Shown here: piece by piece, positions 42,717-50,515 of the stretch
How positions within the stretch are numbered: position 1 is the first letter of the stretch
How the letters are laid out: the number at the start of each line of letters is the position of its first letter
The notes under the pieces: model-generated
Told to the model about the DNA's origin: nothing
Database searches by the model: none
The model's input: the letters and a program-made list of their open reading frames with translations, nothing else
Made by a program: the position numbers and the translations under genes
NCBI GenBank assembly: GCA_017520185.1
Contig: JAFXGO010000030.1
Span: 1-64,000 of the forward strand
Source: Elusimicrobiaceae bacterium
Lineage (GTDB): Bacteria > Elusimicrobiota > Elusimicrobia > Elusimicrobiales > Elusimicrobiaceae
Reading direction: 5' to 3'
DNA length: 64,000 bases

Positions 42717-42998
42717 ATGAGATTAGATGAAAAACACGCCACGACGTGCGCACGCATGGTCAAAATGGCACTAACTGAAAAAGAGGCCCAAAAATATCAG
42801 GCCGAACTGCAAGAACTTTTTGCTTGGGTAAAACAACTTTCTGAAGTAGACGTAAGCCAAGTGCAAACGTCTGCTGCCGTACGTGCGGCTTATTTACGTC
42901 CGGACGTTGCTGTCACCGATGAGGCTTTGTCTGAACAATTGGTGGGTGCTTTCAGTGCTCAGGAAGGGCACTGTGCTAAAGTGAAGAAGGTGCTTTAA
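42717..42998 (+). CDS. gatC: Asp-tRNA(Asn)/Glu-tRNA(Gln) amidotransferase subunit C
   Basis: A 93-residue subunit that stabilises GatA-GatB. Recognised from VKMALTEKEAQKYQAELQELFAWVKQLSEVDVSQVQ and LRPDVAV. The AAGGAG ribosome binding site lies ten bases before the ATG. It shares an AT-rich promoter region with the divergent microprotein-dispanin unit. gatA follows after one base; gatB is not in the window. Confidence 0.88.
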   Translation: MRLDEKHATTCARMVKMALTEKEAQKYQAELQELFAWVKQLSEVDVSQVQTSAAVRAAYLRPDVAVTDEALSEQLVGAFSAQEGHCAKVKKVL

Positions 42999-42999
42999 T

Positions 43000-44415
43000 A
43001 TGAAAACTGTTTTTGAAATTGCTCAAGCCGTACAAGCCGGCACTTTAAGCGCGCGTAAAGCGGTAGAAGATGCTTTGCAAAAAATAAAAGAATTAAACCC
43101 TCAAATTAATGCTTTTGTAGAAGTGTGGGCAGACGAGGCTTTGCAAAGAGCCGACGAAATAGATGCCCGTCGTGCCAAAGGGGAAAAATTGGGACCATTG
43201 GCCGGAGTGCCGATTGGCATTAAAGATAATATTTTATACAAAGGCCACAAGGCTACTTGCTGTTCTGAAATGTTGGCCAACTATGTAGCTCCGTATAACG
43301 CAACGGTGGTGGAAAAGTTGCTGGCGGCCGATGCCGTAATTGTGGGGCGTACCAATATGGACGAATTTGCTATGGGTAGCAGCAATCAAACTTCTGTGTA
43401 TGGCCCTGTGCATAATCCGATAGATTTTGACCGTGTTCCAGGCGGAAGTTCCGGCGGAAGTGCCGCCGCTGTGGCAGCCGGTATGGTGCCTGCTTGTTTG
43501 GGCACTGATACAGGCGGTTCTGTACGTCAACCGGCTTCTTTCTGCGGTGTTGTCGGTATTAAGCCGGGATACGGCCGCGTATCGCGTTATGGGGTGGTGG
43601 CGTTTTCTTCCAGCGCTGACCAAGTGGGCGTGCTGGCCTCTGATGTAAAAGGGGCGGCCTTAGTTTTGGAAACTTTGTGCGGAGTAGATGAAAATGACTC
43701 CACTTCTTTGGAAAATGAAGTACCCGCATTTAGCCAAAATTTTACGGCAGATCTGAAAGGTTTAAAAATAGGTATGCCCAAAGGATTTTTAGATGACTTG
43801 GGTGCGGAAGTAAAAGAGAAAATTTTAGCCTCAGCGGAAAAATTTAAAACATTGGGTGCAGAAGTTGTGGAAGTGGATGTTCCGCATGCCAAATATTCTG
43901 CCTCTTGCTATTACATTATCACCAGTGCCGAAGCCAGCTCTAATTTGGGCCGTTTTGACGGACTGCGTTATGGATATAATGATGATCAAGCCACAGATTT
44001 AAATGCCAATTACGAGTCAAACCGTTCCGTTTTTGGCGAAGAAGTCAAAAAGAGAATTATCATCGGGGCTACGGCTTTAAAATCTGAAAATTTTGAAGAA
44101 TGTTATATGCAGGCCTTCAAAGTAAGGGAACTGATTAAAAAAGATTTTGAAAAAGCCTTTGCCAATGTAGATATTATTTTGACACCTACTTCTCCTACGA
44201 CGGCTTTTCACTTGGGAGAACATAAAGATAATCCGCTGGCTGTTTATTTGGCTGATTTGTACACTTGCCAAGGCAATATGGGCGGACTGGCTGGCATCAG
44301 CATTCCATGCGGAGAAGATAAATTGGGCTTGCCGATAGGTTTGCAATTATACGGACCTATTTTGCAAGAGGAAAAAATACTTAACGCAGCTTATCATTTT
44401 GAGAAAGCATTATGA
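43000..44415 (+). CDS. gatA: Asp-tRNA(Asn)/Glu-tRNA(Gln) amidotransferase subunit A
   Basis: A 471-residue amidase-signature enzyme that releases ammonia from glutamine for transamidation of mischarged tRNA. The Ser-cisSer-Lys triad lies in VPIGIKDN (Lys), GGSSGGSAAAVAAG (Ser) and GTDTGGSVRQPASFCG (Ser). DEFAMGSSNQTS is the GatA-specific loop. Ends ...KIL-NAAYHFEKAL as usual. The stop overlaps the NUDIX start by four bases. Confidence 0.95.
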   Translation: MKTVFEIAQAVQAGTLSARKAVEDALQKIKELNPQINAFVEVWADEALQRADEIDARRAKGEKLGPLAGVPIGIKDNILYKGHKATCCSEMLANYVAPYNATVVEKLLAADAVIVGRTNMDEFAMGSSNQTSVYGPVHNPIDFDRVPGGSSGGSAAAVAAGMVPACLGTDTGGSVRQPASFCGVVGIKPGYGRVSRYGVVAFSSSADQVGVLASDVKGAALVLETLCGVDENDSTSLENEVPAFSQNFTADLKGLKIGMPKGFLDDLGAEVKEKILASAEKFKTLGAEVVEVDVPHAKYSASCYYIITSAEASSNLGRFDGLRYGYNDDQATDLNANYESNRSVFGEEVKKRIIIGATALKSENFEECYMQAFKVRELIKKDFEKAFANVDIILTPTSPTTAFHLGEHKDNPLAVYLADLYTCQGNMGGLAGISIPCGEDKLGLPIGLQLYGPILQEEKILNAAYHFEKAL

Positions 44416-44867
44416 TTGTTTCGGAATTTTCTTGCGGCGGCGTGATTTTGGACGGGCGCAAAGTGTTGCTTGTGCAAGTCAAAAACATGAAAGGCCGAAA
44501 AATTTGGACGTTTCCCAAAGGGCATATTGAACCGGGGGAAACGCCCCGTCAGGCCGCGTTGCGTGAAGTGTTGGAAGAAACCGGTTATAAAGCCGTTATC
44601 GTTCGTCCGATGATTCGTGTGAAATATGCATTTACGTTTCAAGGTAATTACATCAAAAAAATGGTGCAATGGTACTTGATGAAAAAATTGGGCCGTATCG
44701 GCAAGCATGACGCGTCTGAAATTTTGGCCATTCGTTGGGTCTCTTTGGCCAAAGCAAGAGAGTTGGTGCAGTACCCCAGCGATATTAGGTTAGTAGAGAT
44801 GTTGATGTCGTCTATGGGGGTGGCGCCGGCCACCGAAGAGCCTGAAACGGAGAATGAAGTGGAATAA
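44412..44867 (+). CDS. NUDIX hydrolase
   Basis: A 151-residue pyrophosphohydrolase. The Nudix box is GHIEPGETPRQAALREVLEETGYK, matching Gx5Ex7REUxEExGU. The preceding FSCGGVILDGRKVLLVQVKNMKGRKIWTFPKG resembles diadenosine polyphosphate/bis-type Nudix proteins; the substrate is not deducible. It is coupled to gatA (ATGA) and closed by a strong terminator. The last 20 residues are acidic. Confidence 0.87.
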   Translation: MIVSEFSCGGVILDGRKVLLVQVKNMKGRKIWTFPKGHIEPGETPRQAALREVLEETGYKAVIVRPMIRVKYAFTFQGNYIKKMVQWYLMKKLGRIGKHDASEILAIRWVSLAKARELVQYPSDIRLVEMLMSSMGVAPATEEPETENEVE

Positions 44868-44893
44868 AAGGTTTTGCAGTTGCTTGTTTTTTG

Positions 44894-44932
44894 AACACCG
44901 CGTAAAACTTTATGTTTTACGCGGTGTTTTTT
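44894..44932 (+). terminator. Terminator after the NUDIX gene
   Basis: A 15-bp perfect stem (AACACCGCGTAAAAC with its complement) around TTTAT, followed by six T residues. Confidence 0.92.
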
Positions 44933-44937
44933 AGTTA

Positions 44938-44992
44938 TTTTTCCGACGGAAAAAAGAAAAAGACTTGACTTGTTTTTTTTTTTTGCTACAAT
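44938..44992 (+). promoter_or_regulatory. Promoter and upstream motif of the 45-kb pilin
   Basis: TTTTTCCGACGGAAAAA (44938-44954) precedes TTGACT (44965-44970), a 16-base T-rich spacer and TGCTACAAT (TACAAT 44987-44992). The leader then contains a hairpin AGACCCAA/TTGGGTCT at about 45008-45040. Confidence 0.65.
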
Positions 44993-45065
44993 TTCAGTGT
45001 TGCCCTCAGACCCAAATTCTACGTGTTGTTTGTTGGGTCTTAAAGCCATGTAAAAGGAGAGAAAA

Positions 45066-45527
45066 ATGAAAAAAGGTTTTACTTTGATAGAACTTTTAGT
45101 AGTGGTGTTAATTATCGGTATATTGTCATCGGTTGCGCTTCCGCAATATACCAAAGCGGTGCATAAAGCGAGACTTTCTGAAGGTGCAACCGTCTTAAAA
45201 AGTATTTATGATGCTTGTGATTTATTGATGTTGGAAAAAGGATTTTCTTCTTGTGATGATAATGTAGGATCAAATCTAAATCTTTCTGAATTAAGTATTG
45301 AAGTTCCCGGTACATCTACAGATGATTGGACCAGCGAAACAAAAGATTTTTTGTACTCTTTAGGCTCACCGTATGGCAATCCAGCAGCTTATTATAAAAA
45401 ATTAAATAATAGTCTTTGTTTTATTAGGGTTGATAAACAAATGATTTGTGACTATGATACCGAAGAAGCGGAAAAACTTTGTAAAACGACAGGTTTTGTC
45501 ATGGGAGACGGATCTTATTGTTGGTAA
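45066..45527 (+). CDS. Type IV pilin-like protein (orphan)
   Basis: A 153-residue prepilin: MKKG leader, FTLIELLVVVLIIGILSSV helix and QYTKAV as in the 25.8-kb copy, then a unique head with six Cys ending CW. AAAGGAGAG gives the ribosome binding site. The gene has its own promoter and terminator, forming a complete single-gene cassette. Synonymous differences from the other copies are many, so the conserved N-terminus reflects selection rather than very recent copying. Confidence 0.87.
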   Translation: MKKGFTLIELLVVVLIIGILSSVALPQYTKAVHKARLSEGATVLKSIYDACDLLMLEKGFSSCDDNVGSNLNLSELSIEVPGTSTDDWTSETKDFLYSLGSPYGNPAAYYKKLNNSLCFIRVDKQMICDYDTEEAEKLCKTTGFVMGDGSYCW

Positions 45528-45532
45528 ATGAC

Positions 45533-45562
45533 ACACCCCGTCAATTGGCGGGGTGTTTTTTT
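45533..45562 (+). terminator. Terminator of the 45-kb pilin
   Basis: ACACCCCG/CGGGGTGT stem with loop TCAATTGG and a T-run. It is nearly identical to the terminator of the 48.5-kb pilin. Confidence 0.92.
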
Positions 45563-45579
45563 ATAAACTTATTCAGCCG

Positions 45580-45963
45580 TTATCTTAATTTTTTGGCGGC
45601 TTTTTCCAGGCCGTCGGCGGCTTTGTTGCGCAAGTCTTCAGTTTTTTCTTCCGCAATTTGTTTGAATTCTTCAGCTTTTTCACCAAAGCGTTCTTTCAAA
45701 GCGCCTGCCCGTTCGGCCAAAGCCTCTTTGGCTTGGGATACTTTGCCTTTTACTTCTTCTGCATGGCCAAGTACTTTGGCTTTTAAATCTTTGGTGTGTG
45801 ACAAAAATTCGTCTTTGCCGTCTTCATAGGCATTCTCGGCCCATTTTTTGAGTTTTTTGCGAGTAGTTTCCCCTTTTGCGGGCGCAAACAAAACTCCCAC
45901 CGCCGCGCCAATCAAAGCACCTAATACAAAAGTAGCCAATCCTTCTCCATGTTTATTGCACAT
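45580..45963 (-). CDS. YtxH domain-containing protein
   Basis: A 127-residue protein. The Gly/Ala-rich helix GLATFVLGALIGAAVGVLFAPAKGETTRKKL is the YtxH signature; the rest is a long charged amphipathic helix rich in Lys, Glu and Ala (about 35-127). Family members are small membrane-associated proteins linked to stress; the molecular role is unknown. AGGAGGGG is the ribosome binding site. It stands alone, divergent from nfnB. Confidence 0.82.
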   Translation of the reverse strand: MCNKHGEGLATFVLGALIGAAVGVLFAPAKGETTRKKLKKWAENAYEDGKDEFLSHTKDLKAKVLGHAEEVKGKVSQAKEALAERAGALKERFGEKAEEFKQIAEEKTEDLRNKAADGLEKAAKKLR

Positions 45964-46089
45964 AACCCCTCCTATCTTGCTATTTTATTATATATTGTAT
46001 AACAAATCTTTGTCTTTTCAATATACTATAATAAATATACGGGATTTTTTGTATTTTTCCCACTGTTTTTTTAGATTAGGAGATAAAAT

Positions 46090-47478
46090 ATGCCCAATCC
46101 GTCAGCCCCGCGCCAAAACGGTCATCAGCAAGAGCCGTCTGTGCGCAAAAATAATTTTGAAGAAGTAGCCCATACTTTTACTAAAGAGGAAGCCTTGTTA
46201 GAGGCGGAGCGTTGTTTAAATTGCCCTACGCACCCTTGCCAAAATTCTTGTCCTGTCGGAGTTCATATTCCGGCTTTTATTGCTAAGATTAAAGAAGGTG
46301 ATATCGGCGGTGCTGCCAGTGAAATTATGAAAACCAGCCTTTTGCCGGCTATTTGTGGCCGCGTTTGTCCACAGGAGAAACATTGTGAAGGCCACTGTGT
46401 GCTTAAGGCTAAATTCGGCTCTGTTAATATTGGCGGATTGGAACGTTTTGTGGCCGATACCGCACGCGCGCAAGGCCTTTTGAAACCGCCTACACCAGCT
46501 GAAAATACGGGCAAGAAAGTGGTTTGTATCGGCTCGGGTCCGTCTTCTTTGGCTTGCGCGGCCGAGCTTCGCCGCGCCGGACATGACGTCACCGTATTGG
46601 AGGCTTTGCATGCTTATGGCGGTGTGTTGCGTTATGGGATTCCTTCTTTCCGCTTACCGCGTGAAGTAATTAATAAAGAAGTGGAAACGGTGCAACAAAT
46701 GGGTGTGAAATTTAAAACAGATGTGTTGGTAGGGGCGACTATTACCTTGCCTGAACTTTTAAAAGAGTATGATGCTGTTTATATCGGCTCAGGGGCGGGA
46801 CTGCCGATGATGTTGGGCATTAAAGGGGAAAATGCCGTAGGCGTTTACAGCGCCAATGAATTTTTAACTCGCGTAAACTTGATGCAGGCTTATAAATTCC
46901 CGCAAACCGATACGCCGATTAAAGTGGGCAAGAACGTGATAGTATTAGGCGGAGGGAATAGCGCTATGGACGCGGCGCGGTGTGCGATGCGCTTGGCTCC
47001 GGAAACGGTGACGATTGCGTACCGCCGAAGTAGCGAGGAAATGCCTGCTCGTGCCGCCGAAGTGGAACACGCCCAAGAAGAAGGTGTGGTATTTGAATAT
47101 TTGGTGACGCCTAAAGAAATGGTCAAAGATGACAACGGACACGTGAGAGGAGTGCGTTTTACACGCAATGAGTTGGGCGCACCTGATGAAAAGGGACGTC
47201 GCCGTCCGGTAGAGATAGTTGGATCAGACTTTGTGATGCCTGCCGATACGGTGATTGTGGCTATCGGTCAACGTCCTAACCCTACTATTACCAAAACAAC
47301 GCCGGATTTAAAAACAACCGAGCGCGGAGTTATTGCTTTAAACGAAAAAAGGGAAACCTCTTTGGAGGGTGTGTTTGCTGGTGGAGATATTATTCGCGGC
47401 GGAGCTACGGTGCTTTTGGCAATGAATGACGGTATTGCCGCAGCGGGCAAAATCAATGAATATTTGGAGAGAAAATAA
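46090..47478 (+). CDS. NfnB-like / NADPH-dependent glutamate synthase-type flavoprotein
   Basis: A 462-residue protein with N-terminal Fe-S Cys clusters (CLNCPTHPCQNSCPVGVHIPAF and AICGRVCPQEKHCEGHC). An FAD-binding GSGPSSLACAAEL follows near residue 145, and an NAD(P)-binding GGGNSAMDAARCA near 283. This is the GltD/NfnB fold. Next to an NfnA-like gene it is best read as the large subunit of NADH-dependent reduced ferredoxin:NADP oxidoreductase (electron-bifurcating transhydrogenase); a stand-alone glutamate synthase small subunit is the alternative. AGGAG ribosome binding site. Confidence 0.85.
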   Translation: MPNPSAPRQNGHQQEPSVRKNNFEEVAHTFTKEEALLEAERCLNCPTHPCQNSCPVGVHIPAFIAKIKEGDIGGAASEIMKTSLLPAICGRVCPQEKHCEGHCVLKAKFGSVNIGGLERFVADTARAQGLLKPPTPAENTGKKVVCIGSGPSSLACAAELRRAGHDVTVLEALHAYGGVLRYGIPSFRLPREVINKEVETVQQMGVKFKTDVLVGATITLPELLKEYDAVYIGSGAGLPMMLGIKGENAVGVYSANEFLTRVNLMQAYKFPQTDTPIKVGKNVIVLGGGNSAMDAARCAMRLAPETVTIAYRRSSEEMPARAAEVEHAQEEGVVFEYLVTPKEMVKDDNGHVRGVRFTRNELGAPDEKGRRRPVEIVGSDFVMPADTVIVAIGQRPNPTITKTTPDLKTTERGVIALNEKRETSLEGVFAGGDIIRGGATVLLAMNDGIAAAGKINEYLERK

Positions 47479-47479
47479 A

Positions 47480-48334
47480 ATGCAAGAAAATGAAATTTTG
47501 CTCAAAGAACAACTTAATGAAGTAGTGGTCAAGTTTGTTATTTATAAACCGCTTATCGCCAAAGCGGCTAAGGCGGGCCAATTTGTTATTTTGCGCGGTA
47601 GAGAAGGCGGAGAACGTGTGCCCGTCACCTTAGTAGATTGGGACGCGCAGAAAGGCACGATTACCGTGATTATTCAATCTATCGGTAAATCTACCTTTAT
47701 GTTTAACTCTTTAAAACAAGGGGATCGTTTTTTAAATATTTTGGGTCCCTTAGGTACACCGGTGGAAATTGCCAACTACGGCACAGTGGCCGTAGTGGGT
47801 GGCGGAGTGGGTATTGCCGAAGTATATCCCATCGCCAAAGCCTTGAAAGAAGCCGGCAACAAAGTGATTTCCATTTTAGGGGCGCGCAGTAAAGATTTGG
47901 TAATTTTGGAACCGGAAATGAAGGCAGTGTCTGATATTATTTTGCCCTGCACCGATGATGGCTCTCATGGACAAAAAGGCATGGTGACCGATGTGCTTAA
48001 ATCCGTAGTAGGGCAGGGGGAAAGAATAAATGCAGGTTTTATTATTGGGCCGATCCCGATGATGAAATTTACGGCTAAACTAATGTTGGAGTTAGGTGTT
48101 GAGCCGTATGCCAGTTTAAACCCCATTATGTTAGACGGTACAGGCATGTGCGGCGGTTGCCGTGTGACGGTGGAGGGGAAAGTGCGCTTTGCCTGTGTAG
48201 ATGGCCCGATGTTCCCTGCACGTACGATTGATTTTGATGAATTAATTCGTCGTACCGGAGAATATAAAGACAGAGAGAAAGCGGCGGTGGAACATTACGA
48301 AAAAGACCATCAATGTAAATTGGGCTTGCATTAA
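47480..48334 (+). CDS. NfnA-like / sulfide dehydrogenase-type FAD/NAD-binding protein
   Basis: A 284-residue protein of the PyrK/NfnA type. FAD-binding region at about 60-75 (ERVPVTLVDWD), NAD-binding GGGVGIAEVYPIAKAL near 103, and [2Fe-2S] Cys in DGTGMCGGCRVTV with a later FACVDGP. The start ATG at 47480 follows nfnB by one base; a longer frame begins inside nfnB and is rejected. Together the pair balances NADH, NADPH and ferredoxin pools. Confidence 0.86.
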   Translation: MQENEILLKEQLNEVVVKFVIYKPLIAKAAKAGQFVILRGREGGERVPVTLVDWDAQKGTITVIIQSIGKSTFMFNSLKQGDRFLNILGPLGTPVEIANYGTVAVVGGGVGIAEVYPIAKALKEAGNKVISILGARSKDLVILEPEMKAVSDIILPCTDDGSHGQKGMVTDVLKSVVGQGERINAGFIIGPIPMMKFTAKLMLELGVEPYASLNPIMLDGTGMCGGCRVTVEGKVRFACVDGPMFPARTIDFDELIRRTGEYKDREKAAVEHYEKDHQCKLGLH

Positions 48335-48522
48335 TGAGTTTTTCGGTTAAAACGATTAGTACAAGAGAAACCCGATGCGCAGAGTATCGGGTTTCATTGG
48401 CAAAACGTAAGCAAAAAGGCTTTTTATTGATGGGTTGTTTCCCGACGGAGAGAATTTGACAGGGCTTGATTTTTTTTGATAAATTTTATTCGTTGGGAAA
48501 TATGATATAAAAAGAGGATTTT
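48335..48522 (+). promoter_or_regulatory. Intergenic region with hairpin and pilin promoter
   Basis: A 10-bp stem GAAACCCGAT/ATCGGGTTTC (about 48368-48396) lacks a T-run. Further on, GTTTCCCGACGGAGAGA (48437-48453) precedes TTGACA (48456-48461), a T-rich spacer and GATAAA (48478-48483). This layout repeats that of the 45-kb pilin. Confidence 0.55.
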
Positions 48523-49002
48523 ATGATAAAAAACAAATGTAAAGGCAATATCGGCGGTTTTACACTGATTGAATTATTAGTAGTGGTACTGATTATCGGT
48601 ATTTTGTCTGCGGTGGCATTACCGCAATATCAAAAGACGGTGCTTAAAAGCAGAACAGCAGAAGCGTGGGCAAACTTAAGTGCTTTAAAAAAAGCCCAAC
48701 AAGTATTTTGTATGGAAAATGAGGGCTCTACTACTTCTGGACATAGAGTTTCTGATTTGGCAATAGAGGTAGAAGATTCTGCTTATTTTGGTTATACGTT
48801 GCCCACTTGTTCAGGTGCGCAATCCGGTGCACACATTTATGCATATTATAAAAAATCTCCTTCCTTTTATTTGGCGATTGGAGATAGCGGAATGAGACTT
48901 TGTGAAGGAGACGGTTGTAGAGATCTAGGTTTTTCATCGTATGGTTCCGGAGTTTCTTGTATTTGTGGTGGGGAAGGATCTTCTTGTTATTATATAGAGT
49001 AA
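48523..49002 (+). CDS. Type IV pilin-like protein (orphan)
   Basis: A 159-residue prepilin with a longer leader (MIKNKCKGNIGG) before FTLIELLVVVLIIGILSAV and QYQKTV. The head has seven Cys after the leader, including CSG, LCEGDGC and CICGG, and is Gly/Ser/Tyr-rich. AGAGGA serves as ribosome binding site. It is a self-contained cassette with own promoter and terminator, 3 kb from the related one at 45 kb. Confidence 0.85.
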   Translation: MIKNKCKGNIGGFTLIELLVVVLIIGILSAVALPQYQKTVLKSRTAEAWANLSALKKAQQVFCMENEGSTTSGHRVSDLAIEVEDSAYFGYTLPTCSGAQSGAHIYAYYKKSPSFYLAIGDSGMRLCEGDGCRDLGFSSYGSGVSCICGGEGSSCYYIE

Positions 49003-49018
49003 TATCGAATATATAAAA

Positions 49019-49048
49019 ACACCCCGTCAACTTGGCGGGGTGTTTTTT
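49019..49048. terminator. Terminator of the 48.5-kb pilin / phoH
   Basis: ACACCCCG/CGGGGTGT stem with loop TCAACTTGG and a T-run; one base longer in the loop than the terminator at 45533. Confidence 0.92.
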
Positions 49049-49061
49049 GTGATAAAACTGT

Positions 49062-50387
49062 TTACAACAGTTTGGAGGCCAAGTCTGCTAAGCGGCTGCG
49101 CTCGGTCTTGGTAAAGGTAATGTGCCCATGAGAGGGTTGTCCTTTGAGGCGGTCCACCAGATAGGTAAGGCCGTTGGATTCTACATCCAAATACGGGGTA
49201 TCAATTTGATACGGGTCGCCCGTCACCACGATTTTAGTGCCTTCTCCGGCACGCGTAAGAATAGTTTTCATCTCGTGCGGAGTGAGGTTTTGCGCATCGT
49301 CTACAATCATGTATTGTCCCGGTAAAGAGCGTCCGCGCATGTGAGTGACAGAGGCAATTTCAATTTTGCCGCTATCTAAGAGATAATGGGCTTTTTCTTC
49401 TCCCTCGTCAGGATTTTTACGGTCAGCCAAGAAAGCCAAGTTGTCATAAATAGCACCCATCCATGCCTCTAACTTTTCTTCTTTGGTACCGGGCAAGAAA
49501 CCTAAATCTTTTCCCACAGGTACAATGGAGCGGCACACCACCATACGTCTGTAGGCATTTTCGTCCATCGTGCGTTGCAATCCGGTGGCTAAGGTAATCA
49601 ATGTTTTGCCGGTGCCTGCTGTACCTACTAAGGTGACAATATCCAAACTGTCATCAAGCAAGAGTTCCATCGCAAATCGTTGCTCTTTGTTAAGCGGTTT
49701 AATGCCCCATGCCATCGGCTCTTGTGAGGAGAGCGGTCTTAAGCAAAATTCTCCATGATTAGACACGCGTCCCATAGCAGATTTTTTACTGCCGTCATTG
49801 GCTTTTAAAATCAAAAATTCATTGGGAAAATATAATCCTTCTTTCAATGGAAGTTTTTTATCCCGATAAAAAGCATCAATTTGCGCGCTGTCCACTTCCA
49901 CTTCCGCTACACCGGTGTAGAGTTCATCTAAATTTACTTTGTCGGAGGTATAATCTTGCGCTTGCAGACCTAAGGCCTCCGCTTTTAAACGCATATTAAT
50001 ATCTTTGGTGACTACGATTACGGGGCTTTGGTCTTTTTTATAAGAGCCCTCTTTTTTAGCCATTGTGTAGGCAATGTTTAAAATAGAATTGTCGGACTTG
50101 TTGATGGAAAAAACTTGCGGTAAAATGCCGGGTTTATCCAGCTCTATCTTAAGGGTTCCGCCATTATCAAGAGGCACACCCTCATTCAAACGTCCTTTGG
50201 CACGCAAAGCATCTAACTCACGCGATACCATACGGGCACATTTGCCACGATTGTCCCCTTCACTTTTAAAAGTGTCCAATTCCTCTATAACAACCATAGG
50301 AATAATGACGTGATTGTCTTCAAAAGCATACAAAGAGTTAACGTCATGGAGTAAAACGTTTGTATCTAGGATAAAAGTTTTTTTCAT
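49062..50387 (-). CDS. PhoH family protein (PIN-PhoH, PhoH2 type)
   Basis: A 441-residue protein joining an N-terminal PIN ribonuclease domain (KTFILDTNVLLHDVNSL, VVIEELDTFKS) and a C-terminal PhoH ATPase. Walker A is GTAGTGKTLITLA, Walker B IVDDAQNLTPHEMKT and sensor VVTGDPYQIDTPY. PhoH2 proteins are RNA helicase-ribonucleases, sometimes tied to toxin-antitoxin function; no antitoxin gene is adjacent here. GAGGTGA ribosome binding site. Confidence 0.92.
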   Translation of the reverse strand: MKKTFILDTNVLLHDVNSLYAFEDNHVIIPMVVIEELDTFKSEGDNRGKCARMVSRELDALRAKGRLNEGVPLDNGGTLKIELDKPGILPQVFSINKSDNSILNIAYTMAKKEGSYKKDQSPVIVVTKDINMRLKAEALGLQAQDYTSDKVNLDELYTGVAEVEVDSAQIDAFYRDKKLPLKEGLYFPNEFLILKANDGSKKSAMGRVSNHGEFCLRPLSSQEPMAWGIKPLNKEQRFAMELLLDDSLDIVTLVGTAGTGKTLITLATGLQRTMDENAYRRMVVCRSIVPVGKDLGFLPGTKEEKLEAWMGAIYDNLAFLADRKNPDEGEEKAHYLLDSGKIEIASVTHMRGRSLPGQYMIVDDAQNLTPHEMKTILTRAGEGTKIVVTGDPYQIDTPYLDVESNGLTYLVDRLKGQPSHGHITFTKTERSRLADLASKLL

Positions 50388-50502
50388 AGTTCACCTCGTC
50401 CCGTCTGAAAATGCGATGACTTACCTATAGTATAAAGATTAGAACCAAATTTATCAAGTGTTTTTTCGGCGTAGAAATGTGCAAAACAGGTGTATTAATT
50501 GC

Positions 50503-50508
50503 TATAAG
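50503..50508 (+). promoter_or_regulatory. Extended -10 of the GH57 gene
   Basis: TTGCTATAAG, with its -10 hexamer ending seven bases before the ATG at 50516. The predicted transcription start coincides with the start codon. Confidence 0.55.
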
Positions 50509-50515
50509 TATATAT

